64,000 nt of DNA from positions 178,782 to 242,781 of the forward strand of contig NZ_NIBG01000004.1 in NCBI RefSeq assembly GCF_002270055.1, read 5' to 3'. Source of the stretch: Anaeromicrobium sediminis. GTDB taxonomy: Bacteria; Bacillota; Clostridia; Peptostreptococcales; Thermotaleaceae. The translations under genes and the position numbers were made by a program. Position 1 is the stretch's first letter; each line of letters begins with the position of its first letter. The notes beneath the pieces were generated by a model. The model was not told the DNA's origin. It saw only the letters and a list, made by a program, of their open reading frames with translations, and ran no database searches. Of the stretch, positions 24,734 to 32,860 are shown one piece after another.

Positions 24734-26536
24734 TTAATCTATCCCTTCTTCTATTCCTATTATCTTCATAAGATGTAGCGCATTTCTTGTGGTAGAAATA
24801 CCTGCCCTTAGTTTGTAATCAAAACAAATTTGACCATCTTTATAATATTCTTGAAAATGGTAATTTTTAATTGTATTTTCTTTTTCCAGCATACCTAGCT
24901 CAAGATCATGGGTTGATACAAGACCTATAGCTCCATTGTGCTGTAATTTTTTAATTAGCTTTTTTGCTCCTATATGTCGATCATAGGAGTTTGTCCCTTT
25001 AAATATTTCATCAAGTAAGAAAAATACTTGTGTATTTTCCTTACTTGCCTTTACAATTTTTTTGATCCTCAATAGTTCTCCATAGAAAGAGGATATGCCT
25101 TTCTCAAGATTATCATTTATTCTCATGCACGTATGTATGCTGAAAATTGAACATATCATGTCACTTGCACATACCGGTGCCCCTACATAGGCAAGGACCA
25201 AATTGATTCCTATGGTCCTCAGAAAAGTGCTCTTCCCAGACATATTAGATCCAGTTATTAATAATATTCTAAAAGGATCTTGTATATTTGCATCATTACG
25301 AACCTGTCTATTGGTAAGCAAAGGATGTCCTATTTTCTTGGCTTGAAGCATTGAAGATTCCTCTGTAATTTCAGGAATTGTCCAGTTTGGATAATCATAT
25401 GCTATGGTCCCTAAACTGGATAAGGCTTCAATTTCACCTATTTTTTGTAGCCATTCTTCAAGTATTAATCCATATTCACTTTTCCAGCGTTCTAATTCAA
25501 TTAAGCATTGATAATCCCAGAGAGAAATCACATTGATTGGAAAAAAGAAAATGTTGTTTCGGTTTTCAATCCTATCAACTAAGGCTTCTAGTCTTTTTAG
25601 TTGTTCCATTGCTGATATGCCTTTATTATTGCCTAAACTGTTACTTAATTCCCTAAGATATTCAGACTGAAAACTGACTTTTTCAAAGTGCCTTAATATC
25701 CTCCTGTATACGATAATACTTTTTTTATACTTATACACCAAAGCAAAATTTTTATTCCGCTTTTTTATATTGATTAAGAGTAGCATCATCTGAAATATTA
25801 TAAACAATATTGGAATACCTTTTATGGTTCTATTGCCTGCAAAGGCTAGCAGAAAAGTACTGACTGTAACAATAGGTAATACTCGAAAGACTACAATCAT
25901 CCAAGAATTCGTATATAATGACTGTCTAGTTTTAGCCCAGTTTATTAAAACTTCAATATTTCTATTTTTTTCTGTAATCATCCTTCCTTCTGCCTGAAGT
26001 CTATGTCTCCACCATCTCTTAGTAGCTAATTCACTAATTGCTTCCTGTCTTTTAAGAATTGTCACTTTATCGCCATATGGATGAGTCAAAATATGTGCAA
26101 GCCTAGTTTTTCCCATATGAGTATTCCCTGAATTGATCCATTGGAAGAGGGATCCTTGTCCTAAAATATCAAGATCATAAGAAAAATTATGATTTTCATC
26201 TTGAAAATCGTCTCCATTATCCTTAAACTCCGTCCATCTACCATCCAGCCTCATGATGGAATCAACATTTATTTTTTTAAGTATAGATACATATTTATGT
26301 GTTTTCTTAAATCTTCTATGCCTGCTAACGAGGTAAATAAACAACATAATCCAAAGCAAAGATATTCCCCAAGAAATCAGATGTCTTTCCATACTACTTG
26401 CAAAGCTTATGGTCATAATTATAGGTACTACCACCAAGAGTCTTAGACCACTAATATAAGTTATGTTTTTTGATAACTTGTCTAATAACCGATCGTAATA
26501 TCTGACTCTTTTTTCATATATCTTCCTTGAATTCAT
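24734..26536 (-). CDS. Membrane-anchored MutS-like ATPase
   Basis: 600 residues. Two pairs of hydrophobic segments (about 28-75 and 212-265) surround a MutS-core-like helical region. The C-terminal MutS ATPase domain V has Walker A TGSNMSGKSTFLRTIG (about residues 428-443), Walker B VFFLLDEIFKGTN and the STHDLELG switch. It lacks the mismatch-recognition and connector domains of MutS1, so it is not a canonical repair protein. Membrane-linked MutS homologues of this form occur widely in Firmicutes with unknown function. It is the only gene in the cassette between sites G and F and has no adjacent regulator. Confidence 0.82.
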   Translation of the reverse strand: MNSRKIYEKRVRYYDRLLDKLSKNITYISGLRLLVVVPIIMTISFASSMERHLISWGISLLWIMLFIYLVSRHRRFKKTHKYVSILKKINVDSIMRLDGRWTEFKDNGDDFQDENHNFSYDLDILGQGSLFQWINSGNTHMGKTRLAHILTHPYGDKVTILKRQEAISELATKRWWRHRLQAEGRMITEKNRNIEVLINWAKTRQSLYTNSWMIVVFRVLPIVTVSTFLLAFAGNRTIKGIPILFIIFQMMLLLINIKKRNKNFALVYKYKKSIIVYRRILRHFEKVSFQSEYLRELSNSLGNNKGISAMEQLKRLEALVDRIENRNNIFFFPINVISLWDYQCLIELERWKSEYGLILEEWLQKIGEIEALSSLGTIAYDYPNWTIPEITEESSMLQAKKIGHPLLTNRQVRNDANIQDPFRILLITGSNMSGKSTFLRTIGINLVLAYVGAPVCASDMICSIFSIHTCMRINDNLEKGISSFYGELLRIKKIVKASKENTQVFFLLDEIFKGTNSYDRHIGAKKLIKKLQHNGAIGLVSTHDLELGMLEKENTIKNYHFQEYYKDGQICFDYKLRAGISTTRNALHLMKIIGIEEGID

Positions 26537-26649
26537 AAATTTCTAGCTCCTTTAACCTTTAAAATATGAATATGAATTTGTTTTCTAAACTAGTTATTAT
26601 TTCTTTCTATAGCATTCAAGCTAGAGTGTCATTCTTGCTTGCGTTCAGA

Positions 26650-26706
26650 GAAAATTGCCTTTGTTTATAATACGGTTCACTGTACATGGTTCAACGACGA
26701 TTTCTT
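26650..26706. repeat. att-like cassette boundary, site F
   Basis: Core 26661-26683 differs from the rlmH core at 3 of 23 positions, with inner stem TACGG-TTCA-CTGTA. The arms (AAAATTGCC / ACGATTTC) are only weakly complementary. Confidence 0.65.
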
Positions 26707-26792
26707 ATTATATAACTTATTCAATCTAGTTACCTGTATTCAAATTTATTGTCCATCTTTTCTAATAAAAACACTTCTAATTTTTCATTTAA

Positions 26793-27179
26793 CTATTTCA
26801 TAAAAAAATCCATTATTTCACAATCCATTGAGTCACAATTTTCAATAACTTCATTTAGTTGCTTTTTTAAAAAAACTAATTCCTTAATTTTACCATCAAT
26901 TGTATCAATTTTTTTATTAACTACAGTTTTAAGCTCTTGACTATTATCATCACGTAAAGATAGTAAATTTATAATTTCACTAATCTCTTTTAGCGTAAAT
27001 CCATTATTCTTACATAATATTATGAACTGAATGATATCAATATATTTTTCTGAATAGACTCTATATTCATTTTCCTGTCTTTCAGGCTTTGGGATTAATC
27101 TTATTTTTTCATAATACCTTATAGTATCAATTTTTATATTTAGAACATTTGCTAGTTCACCAATTTTGTAAGATTTCAT
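26793..27179 (-). CDS. MerR-family transcriptional regulator
   Basis: 128 residues: MKSYKIGELANVLNIKIDTI followed by the MerR winged helix RYYEKIRLIPKPERQENEYR, then a coiled-coil dimer helix ending NCDSMDCEIMDFF. It resembles the aldehyde/quinone-responsive MerR subgroup. It is encoded downstream of two flavoprotein genes, separated from them by a terminator. A perfect MerR-type dyad in a 19-bp-spaced promoter lies upstream of the first of those genes, which makes them its likely targets. Confidence 0.88.
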   Translation of the reverse strand: MKSYKIGELANVLNIKIDTIRYYEKIRLIPKPERQENEYRVYSEKYIDIIQFIILCKNNGFTLKEISEIINLLSLRDDNSQELKTVVNKKIDTIDGKIKELVFLKKQLNEVIENCDSMDCEIMDFFMK

Positions 27180-27322
27180 ATTTGCCTCCCTGCTATTTGC
27201 TTAAGATTATTTCTAGATGTTTATATCTTTCTTCTTTAATTTTATCATATGAAATAGATTTACTAGCACAAAGGTTAATGGGTGCATTAGTCGGAATACT
27301 AAAATATAGTTTGTTGAGGATA

Positions 27323-27364
27323 AAAGCATCGTATACGTAAGTATCTACATATGCGATGCTTTTT
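27323..27364. terminator. Terminator between the flavoprotein genes and merR
   Basis: AAAGCATCG and CGATGCTTTTT arms around a 22-base loop, just downstream of the oxidoreductase stop codon and upstream of the MerR gene. Confidence 0.7.
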
Positions 27365-27376
27365 AGTATTGCTATA

Positions 27377-27955
27377 TCATTTAGAAAAATAAGCTGCTAC
27401 TTTATTTAAAAAACTCTTTCTTGTTTTGTCTGTACCGCTGGTTGTATAAGAATTATTTAACCACTTAACATTTTTAAGTCCAATGCTCTTTAATGTACCT
27501 TGTATAAAGGAACGTTTTATTGGATTTCCTACCAAGTATTTTAGATACCAAGTGGGTGCCTCTGAAGTTGTTGTAACTGTAGTAACTTTAATATTAGTTA
27601 ACAAACCCTTCAGTCCATATTTCCCCTCAATATAAGCATAGTTCTTAAGCATTACTTTCTCAATAAACCCCTTTAGAATAGCAGGTATATCAAACCACCA
27701 TATAGGAAAAATAAAAACTAACTCGTGAGTATCTTTTAACATTGACTGATATTTTTTAACCAACTCATCTTTAGACTCTCCTTTCGAATAAAAGGCAAGT
27801 TCTGACTCTCTAAGAACGGGGGCAAAATTATCCTTATTTAGATCAATAATCTGATATTCCTTTTTCCTGTTTTTTAACTGCTTTACCGCTATATCCATTA
27901 TAGCTTTGTTAAAGCTTCCATGCCACGGATGAGCAAGAATAATGGTTGTTTTCAT
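27377..27955 (-). CDS. NAD(P)H-dependent quinone oxidoreductase (flavodoxin fold)
   Basis: 192 residues of the NQO1/KefF/MdaB type: MKTTIILAHPWHGSFNKAIM with the FMN/FAD phosphate loop, FIFPIWWFDIPAILKGFIEK carrying the flavin-contacting tryptophan pair, and TTTSEAPTWYLK. It probably reduces quinones or electrophiles by two electrons. It lies 37 bases downstream of the FMN reductase gene, and both are probably driven by the MerR-type promoter at 28591-28614. Confidence 0.85.
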   Translation of the reverse strand: MKTTIILAHPWHGSFNKAIMDIAVKQLKNRKKEYQIIDLNKDNFAPVLRESELAFYSKGESKDELVKKYQSMLKDTHELVFIFPIWWFDIPAILKGFIEKVMLKNYAYIEGKYGLKGLLTNIKVTTVTTTSEAPTWYLKYLVGNPIKRSFIQGTLKSIGLKNVKWLNNSYTTSGTDKTRKSFLNKVAAYFSK

Positions 27956-27992
27956 GCTCTTTCACTCTCCTTATTTAATTTGTTAAATTTCA

Positions 27993-28544
27993 TTATATTT
28001 TTTTGCCCAACTCATATACTTCACTTAATGATTTTTTATCTTGAGTAACGAAATTAGGATTCATTCCTGTACTTACTCCATACTTTTGTATAAAATCCGT
28101 TCTTGTGAATGCTGTCATTTGCTTTATAATATTTATTAAATTTATAGCTCCAGATGATATTTCATCTTTATCGCCATAAGTTGTTAATAATACAAATTTT
28201 TTATTTTTCCAGCTTCCATGACTAGCAGCATATAGCCTATCCATAAAAACTTTTAATTCAGATGTCATACTAAAAAAATATATTGGTGTAGAAAGAACAA
28301 CGATATCAGATTGTTCAAATTTTTTATATAACTCATCCATATCATCTTTTATAACACAATTATCAATTTTCCCACTTTGGCAAATATTACAACCTCTGCA
28401 CCCTTCAATATTCTTTTCTTGAAGAAAAACTGTTATGATTTCTATATCACTATGATTTTCCTCCACTCCTTTTAAATACTGTTCTAACAAAGCTCCTGTA
28501 TTTCCCTTTCTTCGTGGACTACCTAAAACTGCAAATATTTTCAT
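27993..28544 (-). CDS. Flavodoxin-family FMN reductase with Fe-S-type cysteine motif
   Basis: 183 residues: MKIFAVLGSPRRKGNTGALL is the FMN-binding loop, followed by a compact cysteine motif CRGCNICQSGKIDNC (C-x2-C-x2-C-x7-C, about residues 48-62). Such a motif binds a [4Fe-4S] cluster in archaeal and clostridial iron-sulfur flavoproteins. STPIYFFSMTSELKVFMDR follows. Proposed roles of the family include electron transfer and reduction of oxygen or nitro compounds. First gene of the MerR-controlled unit. Confidence 0.85.
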   Translation of the reverse strand: MKIFAVLGSPRRKGNTGALLEQYLKGVEENHSDIEIITVFLQEKNIEGCRGCNICQSGKIDNCVIKDDMDELYKKFEQSDIVVLSTPIYFFSMTSELKVFMDRLYAASHGSWKNKKFVLLTTYGDKDEISSGAINLINIIKQMTAFTRTDFIQKYGVSTGMNPNFVTQDKKSLSEVYELGKKI

Positions 28545-28590
28545 ACTGAATCCTCCTAAATATAATTCTTGTTAACTTAAGTACAGTATA

Positions 28591-28614
28591 AACCCTGGAG
28601 TATACTCCAGGGTT
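28591..28614 (-). promoter_or_regulatory. MerR-type operator within a 19-bp-spaced promoter
   Basis: A 24-bp perfect palindrome (half-site AACCCTGGAGTA). On the minus strand TTAACC precedes and TATACT follows with a 19-bp spacer, the over-long spacing that MerR proteins correct when activating. It lies 47 bases before the FMN reductase start codon. Confidence 0.8.
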
Positions 28615-28790
28615 AATAGACTTTTAAAGAATAAATCTATTTTAGAATTCTAAATTCCTACTAAGTTTTGTTCCATGAGTTAACCCATTCTTTACTTGTA
28701 GCTAATTTTTCCTCAGAGAAAACTTATACTATATTAATTAGATATCTTTATGGCCTCTATCAAATTTAATACTAAAAAAAGTTAATATAA

Positions 28791-28828
28791 AAGAAGGAGG
28801 CCCACATCATCCGAGGATTCTCCTTCTT
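28791..28828. terminator. Hairpin terminator
   Basis: AAGAAGGAG and CTCCTTCTT arms with a 20-base loop, in the 640-bp gap between the flavoprotein unit and the PLA2-like gene. No gene is visible in 28615-28890. Confidence 0.5.
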
Positions 28829-28892
28829 TAACATTTATAAAATATTATATAGTTTGAAAAGTTATAAATTCTATCAATATCAATGCTTTTAG

Positions 28893-29002
28893 AAAAAGCC
28901 TATGCTACTTATGGTACGGTTCATCCTACTGTATGCAACGGCGGTTTTTACAAAAAAGATACATGCGCCCATAATTTGTATGAGAAGTGTTTTTAAATTC
29001 TA
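28893..29002. repeat. att-like cassette boundary, site E, with extended arm
   Basis: Core 28905-28927 differs from the rlmH core at 5 of 23 positions. The right arm (28933-29002, with GCAACGGCGGTTTTTAC and CATGCGCCCATAATTT) is shared with site I at about 80 percent identity, so the two cassettes to their right end in related sequence. Confidence 0.65.
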
Positions 29003-29066
29003 CCAACTTTTTATTTTAATACTAATGTACCACATAACTGTATATATTTATATATGTACATACATA

Positions 29067-29093
29067 AAGACCTGCCGTAGAAGTAGGTCTTTT
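29067..29093. terminator. Terminator downstream of the PLA2-like gene
   Basis: AAGACCTGC and GTAGGTCTT arms followed by TTT on the plus strand and preceded by an AT-rich stretch. About 100 bases past the minus-strand stop codon. Confidence 0.5.
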
Positions 29094-29189
29094 ATATAAG
29101 AAACAGTTCTTTGATTATTTTAACAATATTTTATATGAGTCAATCCTTGTTCATAGGATATGGTTCCGAATCAATAATGCACCTAATAA

Positions 29190-29840
29190 TTAGTGCCTAA
29201 ACCAATTACTTATAAGAATTGCCCATTTATTTCCCTGAACAACATAAGGTTGTAAACAATGGATTAATTTATCATCACAACTCTTTGAAAAATATCCATT
29301 TTCACCATAGCAAATGTCATGAGCTTTACAGCATGCATCAACAGGGCTTATTGGAGCTCCTGGTCCACTACACCCCGGTCCACACCAATTACCATAAAGA
29401 CAAGGAATCCCCTTTTTCCTTATTTTTTCTTTTCCACAATGATATTTTTCTGAATCTTCAAGTTTTTTTAAGTCTTGTTTAAAGTCATCATCATAGTCCT
29501 TTGAAACAATTTGTTTAATGTGATTATTTGATATCTTATATCCTTTCATTATTTCTTTTCCATTTTTATCTTCTATAATACTTCCGAAAATATTACAATA
29601 CTGTTTACTTTTAATAAATACTACTTTTGCCTTATTATAATTTAAACCTACTACTATAAATAATAACTCTACATCTTTTATTTTAATCTTTTCTGCCTTT
29701 ATTACAGTATATTCTTTTGACTTGATTTTTTTTTGTCTCATAAGTCCATTTACAAATATTCGAATGCCTTTATTGTACTCCATGCATTTCATTAAATATA
29801 GTAATTCATATTCTTCTATTTTTACTGCGGAACTTGTCAT
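29190..29840 (-). CDS. Phospholipase A2-like protein without signal peptide
   Basis: 216 residues. The C-terminal third (about 145-200) has the secreted-PLA2 layout: calcium loop YGNWCGPGCSGPGAPISP, then the catalytic helix DACCKAHDICY with its His-Asp and paired cysteines, then CDDKLIHCL. The first 140 residues are charged and lysine-rich with hydrophobic strands and are not recognised. There is no signal peptide or TM anchor, unusual for a disulphide-bonded PLA2, so it may be cytoplasmic or exported by another route. If active, it would cut the sn-2 ester of phospholipids. It occupies the left end of the MarR cassette behind a 420-bp gap and may be transcribed separately. Confidence 0.72.
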   Translation of the reverse strand: MTSSAVKIEEYELLYLMKCMEYNKGIRIFVNGLMRQKKIKSKEYTVIKAEKIKIKDVELLFIVVGLNYNKAKVVFIKSKQYCNIFGSIIEDKNGKEIMKGYKISNNHIKQIVSKDYDDDFKQDLKKLEDSEKYHCGKEKIRKKGIPCLYGNWCGPGCSGPGAPISPVDACCKAHDICYGENGYFSKSCDDKLIHCLQPYVVQGNKWAILISNWFRH

Positions 29841-30205
29841 TATTAATCCACTCCTCCATTTAGTAGATACGTCTATCCTCTGTACTTTTTAAGCTTGTCT
29901 ATATGATAATTATATGCTTAAAAATTGTAAAATGATTTTATTTGCACTAATATATTTATGATATAATCATTAAATGAAAATATCTTAACAAAAAAACTAT
30001 GAACATAAAAATCCATAGTTACCACACTATTAATATACTTTTAGAATTCCTACATTATAAAAACATAGAGTTTTTTACAACATTACTTTGGTTGTTCTCT
30101 CATAATCCACTACATACACTTCATCCGATTATTGCATTGTTTTTTCATTAATCATGTGTATTCTATAATCATACAATTATCGTTCATAACTTACTACACA
30201 TTAAA
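29841..30205. other. Intergenic region, nothing clear
   Basis: AT-rich spacer between the PLA2-like and DUF1330 genes. Only a weak hairpin (AACTATGAACA / TCCATAGTT, around 29995-30020) is visible, and no reading frame of note. Confidence 0.4.
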
Positions 30206-30236
30206 GAGAGACACCTCCAACTATAAGAGGTGTCTC
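30206..30236 (-). terminator. Terminator after the DUF1330 gene
   Basis: GAGACACCTC and GAGGTGTCTC arms with a 9-base loop, 25 bases past the stop codon. Confidence 0.8.
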
Positions 30237-30262
30237 ACACATATTCAGGTTTATTATTACAT

Positions 30263-30565
30263 TTAACCTTTATGAAGTTGATTTTCTGCAATAATACTAT
30301 CTGCGCTAAAATATTTCTTTCCATTTTCTGTTACTCTTTGATGCTCAGCGGAATAGTAATAAGCTTCAGCTTGTTCCATACTTGGAAATTCTAAAATAAC
30401 AAACTTACCCTCTGGGAGAGATCCTTGTATATGTTTTACCTTCTCAGATACTGCTAGTGCTTTACCTCCATACTTTACAATAAGAGGGTGCGCAATAGAA
30501 AGATACTCACGGTTATAAGCTTCTAAATCATGAACCCTAACAAATGCAACCATTAATGCTGACAT
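30263..30565 (-). CDS. DUF1330 / dimeric alpha-beta barrel protein
   Basis: A 100-residue ferredoxin-like dimeric barrel of the DUF1330 family: MSALMVAFVRVHDLEAYNRE, KYGGKALAVSEKV, LPEGKFVILEFPSMEQAEAY. Function unknown; relatives accompany oxidoreductases and stress regulators. A MarR operator copy (30594-30613) lies 29 bases upstream, so it belongs to the MarR regulon of this cassette. Confidence 0.85.
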   Translation of the reverse strand: MSALMVAFVRVHDLEAYNREYLSIAHPLIVKYGGKALAVSEKVKHIQGSLPEGKFVILEFPSMEQAEAYYYSAEHQRVTENGKKYFSADSIIAENQLHKG

Positions 30566-30593
30566 AATTTTCCTCCTTTTATCTTTTATTTAA

Positions 30594-30613
30594 ATATCTT
30601 CATTTAAAGATAT
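30594..30613. promoter_or_regulatory. MarR operator upstream of the DUF1330 gene
   Basis: ATATCTT-CATTTA-AAGATAT, an exact palindrome in its 7-bp arms, matching the sites at 31902, 32379 and 32426. Confidence 0.7.
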
Positions 30614-30698
30614 CATATACTAACTTGATATTTCGTCAAGTACCTTGAAATGGATAAGGTCCTTAGAATTCTAAAAACCTGCCCCATTATAAAAGCTA

Positions 30699-31772
30699 TT
30701 ATTTACTAAAAATACATCTGATTCCATCAGGTTGACCACACTGATAGCATGATGTACATCTTGATTTTGCACCTTCTTTCCATCGCTTAACCAAATCAGG
30801 TTCGGAAATGAATGGTCTGCTGAAAGAAACAGCCTCAATGTGCTCATAATTTATAAGCTCTTGAGCAACTTTTTCTGTACGAATACCGCCAGTCGCTATA
30901 AGATGAACTTGAACTTCCTTTGCAATTTCAATGGTCTGCTCTTTAAAATAGGCTTCCCTTCCATCAAAGTTAGGTGTTGGCCTCCTTGATCCTCCTACTT
31001 CACCTACACTCCCGCCACTGACTTCAATGGCGTCATATCCTGTAGCTGCCAGCACTTTCGCAATTTCTTTGCCATCTGTGAATTCCAGCCCCTTCACATC
31101 ATCGTTCATAAAATCATCGATGGATAATTTGATGAATACTGGGAAATCTCTACCACATTCCTTTGCAATAGCCTCTCTGATCTCGACCAGTATTCTTGAT
31201 CGATTCTCAATGGACCCACCGTATTCATCCGATCTTCTGTTATAATATGGTGATAAAAATTTATTTAGTAAAAATCCAAATGCGCCTTGGATCTGAGCAC
31301 CATCAAAGCCTGCTACTTTACTACGTAGAGCGGCATCGCTAAACTGTTTTATAACGTTGATAATATCCTCTTTGGACATTGCTTTAGGCATAATTTTTGA
31401 AAATCGATCTTGAATCGCAGATGGACCTATGGGTTCGTAGTCGATTTCCCAAAGCACTGTTGACCCGCCATGTACAAGTTGAGAAATCACCTTCCCACCT
31501 GCTTCATGAACTGCATTAGTTAGTTTCTTCAAAGATTCAATATAGGAATCATCGTAGATGCTCAGTGAATTAGCAAGTGCTTTTTCTTTCGTTACTTCCA
31601 CTCCACTTGTTATGATTAACCCCACTTCTCCTTGTGCCAATTCCTTGTACATTTTAATAAGCTCTGGAGTAACTACTCCATCAGAAGACATACCCTCATG
31701 GGTTGCAGAACGTACAAAACGATTTCTCACTTCAATTCCACCTAGAAGAGTCTTTTCATATAATGACTTCAT
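30699..31772 (-). CDS. Old yellow enzyme-family NADH:flavin oxidoreductase
   Basis: 357 residues forming a TIM barrel with FMN. FVRSATHEGMSSDGVVTPEL, ISQLVHGGS, the barrel strand AGFDGAQIQGAFGFLLNKFL with SPYYNRRSDEYGGSIENRSR, and HLIATGGIRT are characteristic. It ends with CTSCYQCGQPDGIRC, the cysteine cluster of clostridial OYE relatives, but lacks the C-terminal FAD/NAD domain of enoate reductases. It likely reduces electrophilic alkenes such as enones or quinones. It is 160 bases downstream of the MarR gene and linked to it by shared operator sequences. Confidence 0.88.
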   Translation of the reverse strand: MKSLYEKTLLGGIEVRNRFVRSATHEGMSSDGVVTPELIKMYKELAQGEVGLIITSGVEVTKEKALANSLSIYDDSYIESLKKLTNAVHEAGGKVISQLVHGGSTVLWEIDYEPIGPSAIQDRFSKIMPKAMSKEDIINVIKQFSDAALRSKVAGFDGAQIQGAFGFLLNKFLSPYYNRRSDEYGGSIENRSRILVEIREAIAKECGRDFPVFIKLSIDDFMNDDVKGLEFTDGKEIAKVLAATGYDAIEVSGGSVGEVGGSRRPTPNFDGREAYFKEQTIEIAKEVQVHLIATGGIRTEKVAQELINYEHIEAVSFSRPFISEPDLVKRWKEGAKSRCTSCYQCGQPDGIRCIFSK

Positions 31773-31901
31773 TTAAAAACCTCCTTACTTCTTATGATTT
31801 CTTTCATAATATATCTATAACCATATTGTATTAGTATAACTTTGCTACCTATGTGTTTTTATTTAAAAAATCCTAAATACGGCCTTTATTGCATCTTATA
31901 A

Positions 31902-31919
31902 ATCTTGAGTTCAAGATAT
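31902..31919. promoter_or_regulatory. MarR operator-like site upstream of the old yellow enzyme gene
   Basis: ATCTTGAGTTCAAGATAT between the MarR stop and the OYE start; shares the ATCTTGA...AAGATAT pattern of the other three copies. Confidence 0.6.
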
Positions 31920-31933
31920 TGTTTTAAAAAAAT

Positions 31934-32365
31934 TTATCTATTTTTTTCTACAGAAATTATAAGTTTTTTTATAGTTTCAGTAATTTCATCAAGTTCATCT
32001 CCTGAAAACGAGCCTAAAACTTTGCTTATATAAGGTAAATGTTCTCTATTGACCCTCCTTAACATATCATAACCATCATCAGTTAATTTTAAGAAGAACT
32101 TCCTCTTATCATCATTATCCTGAATCTTCATAACCAATCCCTTATCAATTATTCTGTTGGTAGCATAGGTTATTGTTCCACTGGTTATTAATAGATAATC
32201 CCCAAGTTTCTGCATCGGAATAGGTCCTGTACCTTCCAAAACAGCTAAAATTAGATAATCTGTAGTCGAAATGCCTAATTCTTTAAGATTTTTTGTTAAA
32301 GCGTCATCAAGAGTTTTGTAAAGTTTTCTTAAAGCTGTCATAAGTTTGATTTCTTTTTCGTACAC
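31934..32365 (-). CDS. MarR-family transcriptional regulator
   Basis: 143 residues with a winged helix at about 30-100: TTDYLILAVLEGTGPIPMQK, GDYLLITSGTITYATNRIID, and the DDKRKFFLKLTDDG wing. It starts with GTG five bases after AGGAGG. Two copies of a palindrome (ATATCTT...AAGATAT) lie upstream, and copies precede the OYE and DUF1330 genes, so it probably represses itself and both of them, as redox- or electrophile-sensing MarR proteins do. No conserved cysteine is seen near the N-terminus, so an OhrR-type thiol switch is not evident. Confidence 0.87.
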   Translation of the reverse strand: MYEKEIKLMTALRKLYKTLDDALTKNLKELGISTTDYLILAVLEGTGPIPMQKLGDYLLITSGTITYATNRIIDKGLVMKIQDNDDKRKFFLKLTDDGYDMLRRVNREHLPYISKVLGSFSGDELDEITETIKKLIISVEKNR

Positions 32366-32378
32366 TATTACCTCCTGA

Positions 32379-32445
32379 ATATCTTGACTTAAAGATATAT
32401 TACACTATATTAAAATTATTGTCAACTATCTTGAGTTAAAGATAT
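32379..32445. promoter_or_regulatory. Tandem MarR operators upstream of marR
   Basis: Two palindromes, at 32379-32398 (ATATCTTGACTTAAAGATAT) and 32427-32444 (TATCTTGAGTTAAAGATA), bracket the promoter of the MarR gene. Confidence 0.75.
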
Positions 32446-32481
32446 TTTGTCTAGTAAGATTGAACACCCAAAATATAGTAA

Positions 32482-32519
32482 ATTAGCCAATGAGAGTTTT
32501 AAAATTCTCGTTGGCTAAT
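32482..32519. terminator. Hairpin terminator
   Basis: ATTAGCCAATGAGA and TCTCGTTGGCTAAT arms followed by GGCTTTTTC on the plus strand, in the gap between the MarR gene and site D. Confidence 0.6.
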
Positions 32520-32612
32520 GGCTTTTTCATCTATTTGATTATTGAAACAAACTTATTTCCTATACAGTTCAACCACAGGTTCAACATGTGCAGTATATGG
32601 TAACATATCTCG

Positions 32613-32668
32613 AAAAACCGTCATTATTTATGGTAAGGTTCACAGTCTCGGTATAACTGCATTTTTTT
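32613..32668. repeat. att-like cassette boundary, site D
   Basis: Core 32624-32646 differs from the rlmH core at 3 of 23 positions. The left arm AAAAACCGTC and the right arm TATAACTGCATTTTTTT resemble those of sites C and G. Confidence 0.7.
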
Positions 32669-32799
32669 GTGAGATTTATTTGAAGTATTGATGGTAGCTT
32701 AAACTACATCTTAGACAATGTGCCTTTTCCCTTTTCCCTAATATCAATTCAACTTTTCCACTCTGGCCTTTCGTTTTCTATTCAAATCTAACCCTCACA

Positions 32800-32832
32800 A
32801 AAAACTCAACCTCAGATTTCAGTCGAGTTTTT
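32800..32832 (-). terminator. Terminator after the SDR gene
   Basis: AAAACTC and GAGTTTTT arms with A- and T-runs on either side, about 30 bases past the stop codon. Confidence 0.6.
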
Positions 32833-32860
32833 CATCTTTAATCACAATAGAAATTTATGC

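Noticed and set aside
29130-29175. Additional att-like site (GGATATGGTTCCG region)
   Set aside because: Only a short GATATGGTTC stretch resembles the core; arms and flanks do not match.
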